Below are positions 5,695-5,957 of a stretch of DNA of 5,957 nucleotides, in pieces. The stretch is from Chloroflexota bacterium. GTDB lineage: Bacteria; Chloroflexota; Limnocylindria; Limnocylindrales; CSP1-4. The notes beneath the pieces were generated by a model. It did not search any database. It was not told the DNA's origin and was given only the letters and a program-made list of their open reading frames with translations. Each line of letters opens with the position of its first letter. Position 1 is the first letter of the stretch. The stretch is from contig VBFZ01000042.1 in NCBI GenBank assembly GCA_005880805.1, positions 1 through 5,957 on the forward strand. The letters are read 5' to 3'. A program made the translations under genes and the position numbers.

Positions 5695-5957
5695 ATGGCG
5701 ACTTCGGTCGATCGGAAGTTGAAGATCGTTCGTACGCGGGAGGAACTGAGAGAAGCGCTGGCATCAGCCCCCCGTCCGGTCGGCCTCGTGCCAACGATGG
5801 GCTGGCTGCACGAGGGCCACCGCTCATTGATGCGGCGGGCACGAGCGGACAACGCGACGACCGTCGTGTCCATCTTCGTCAACCCGCGGCAGTTCAACAG
5901 CCCGGACGACCTGGCCCAGTACCCTCGCGACGAGCCGAGAGACCTGGCGATGTGCGC
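5695..5957 (+). CDS. panC: Pantothenate synthetase (pantoate-beta-alanine ligase), N-terminal part cut by the window edge
   Basis: PanC condenses pantoate with beta-alanine using ATP, through a pantoyl-adenylate, to make pantothenate (EC 6.3.2.1); it is a cytoplasmic nucleotidyltransferase-fold enzyme. The first 87 codons are visible, out of roughly 280 expected. They show VPTMG (32-36) followed by the ATP-binding HEGH (39-42; the family's HxGH), the strand TVVSIFVNP (56-64), the pantoate-binding region RQFN (65-68), and DLAQYPRD (72-79), all in the normal order. Trp37 stands where Ala is usual before LHEGH. The start is ATG 5695, 11 nt after the panB stop; no Shine-Dalgarno is visible in that gap, so translation may depend on reinitiation after panB. 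No stop occurs before the right edge. Confidence 0.93.
   Translation, partial: MATSVDRKLKIVRTREELREALASAPRPVGLVPTMGWLHEGHRSLMRRARADNATTVVSIFVNPRQFNSPDDLAQYPRDEPRDLAMC

Noticed and set aside
1..5957. Mobile element, CRISPR array, toxin-antitoxin or defence system
   Set aside because: No transposase, integrase, regularly spaced repeat, terminal inverted repeats or recognisable defence domain was seen; composition looks even across the window.

Overview
This is a high-GC (roughly two-thirds G+C by eye) bacterial chromosomal segment. It looks like ordinary core metabolism rather than a mobile or accessory region: I see no insertion sequence, CRISPR array, tRNA, rRNA or phage gene. The composition, several GTG starts, few strong Shine-Dalgarno sites and a likely leaderless promoter would fit a high-GC Chloroflexota or Actinobacteriota-like lineage. 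That placement is an inference only; no phylogenetic marker is present.

Layout. (1) Positions 1-272, plus strand: the 3' end of an unrecognised gene whose protein carries an internal repeat. (2) Positions 299-326: a strong hairpin between two convergent genes, probably a terminator serving both strands. (3) Positions 347-1759, minus strand: an NCS2-family purine (guanine/hypoxanthine type) permease. (4) Positions 1760-1874: a GC-rich, hairpin-containing permease leader. (5) Positions 1875-2414, minus strand: an unrecognised 179-residue protein, possibly cotranscribed with the permease. (6) Positions 2415-2556: a divergent intergenic region holding the probable promoter of the plus-strand operon. 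(7) Positions 2557-5957, plus strand: coaX, coaBC, panB and the beginning of panC, packed with ATGA overlaps or an 11-nt gap. The window ends inside panC.

How the genes work together. The plus-strand operon encodes most of the route from 2-oxoisovalerate to 4'-phosphopantetheine. PanB makes ketopantoate and PanC joins pantoate to beta-alanine. CoaX (type III pantothenate kinase) phosphorylates pantothenate. CoaBC adds cysteine and decarboxylates the product. Ketopantoate reductase, PanD, CoaD and CoaE are not in the window; some may lie beyond the right edge.

The points most worth a second look are these. The CoaC domain of CoaBC carries two active-site substitutions: PAMD for PAMN, and Ser in place of the flap Cys. 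A perfect inverted repeat brackets a TATGAT -10 element and ends at the base before the coaX ATG. The purine permease has a structured leader. I found no clearly novel multi-gene system.
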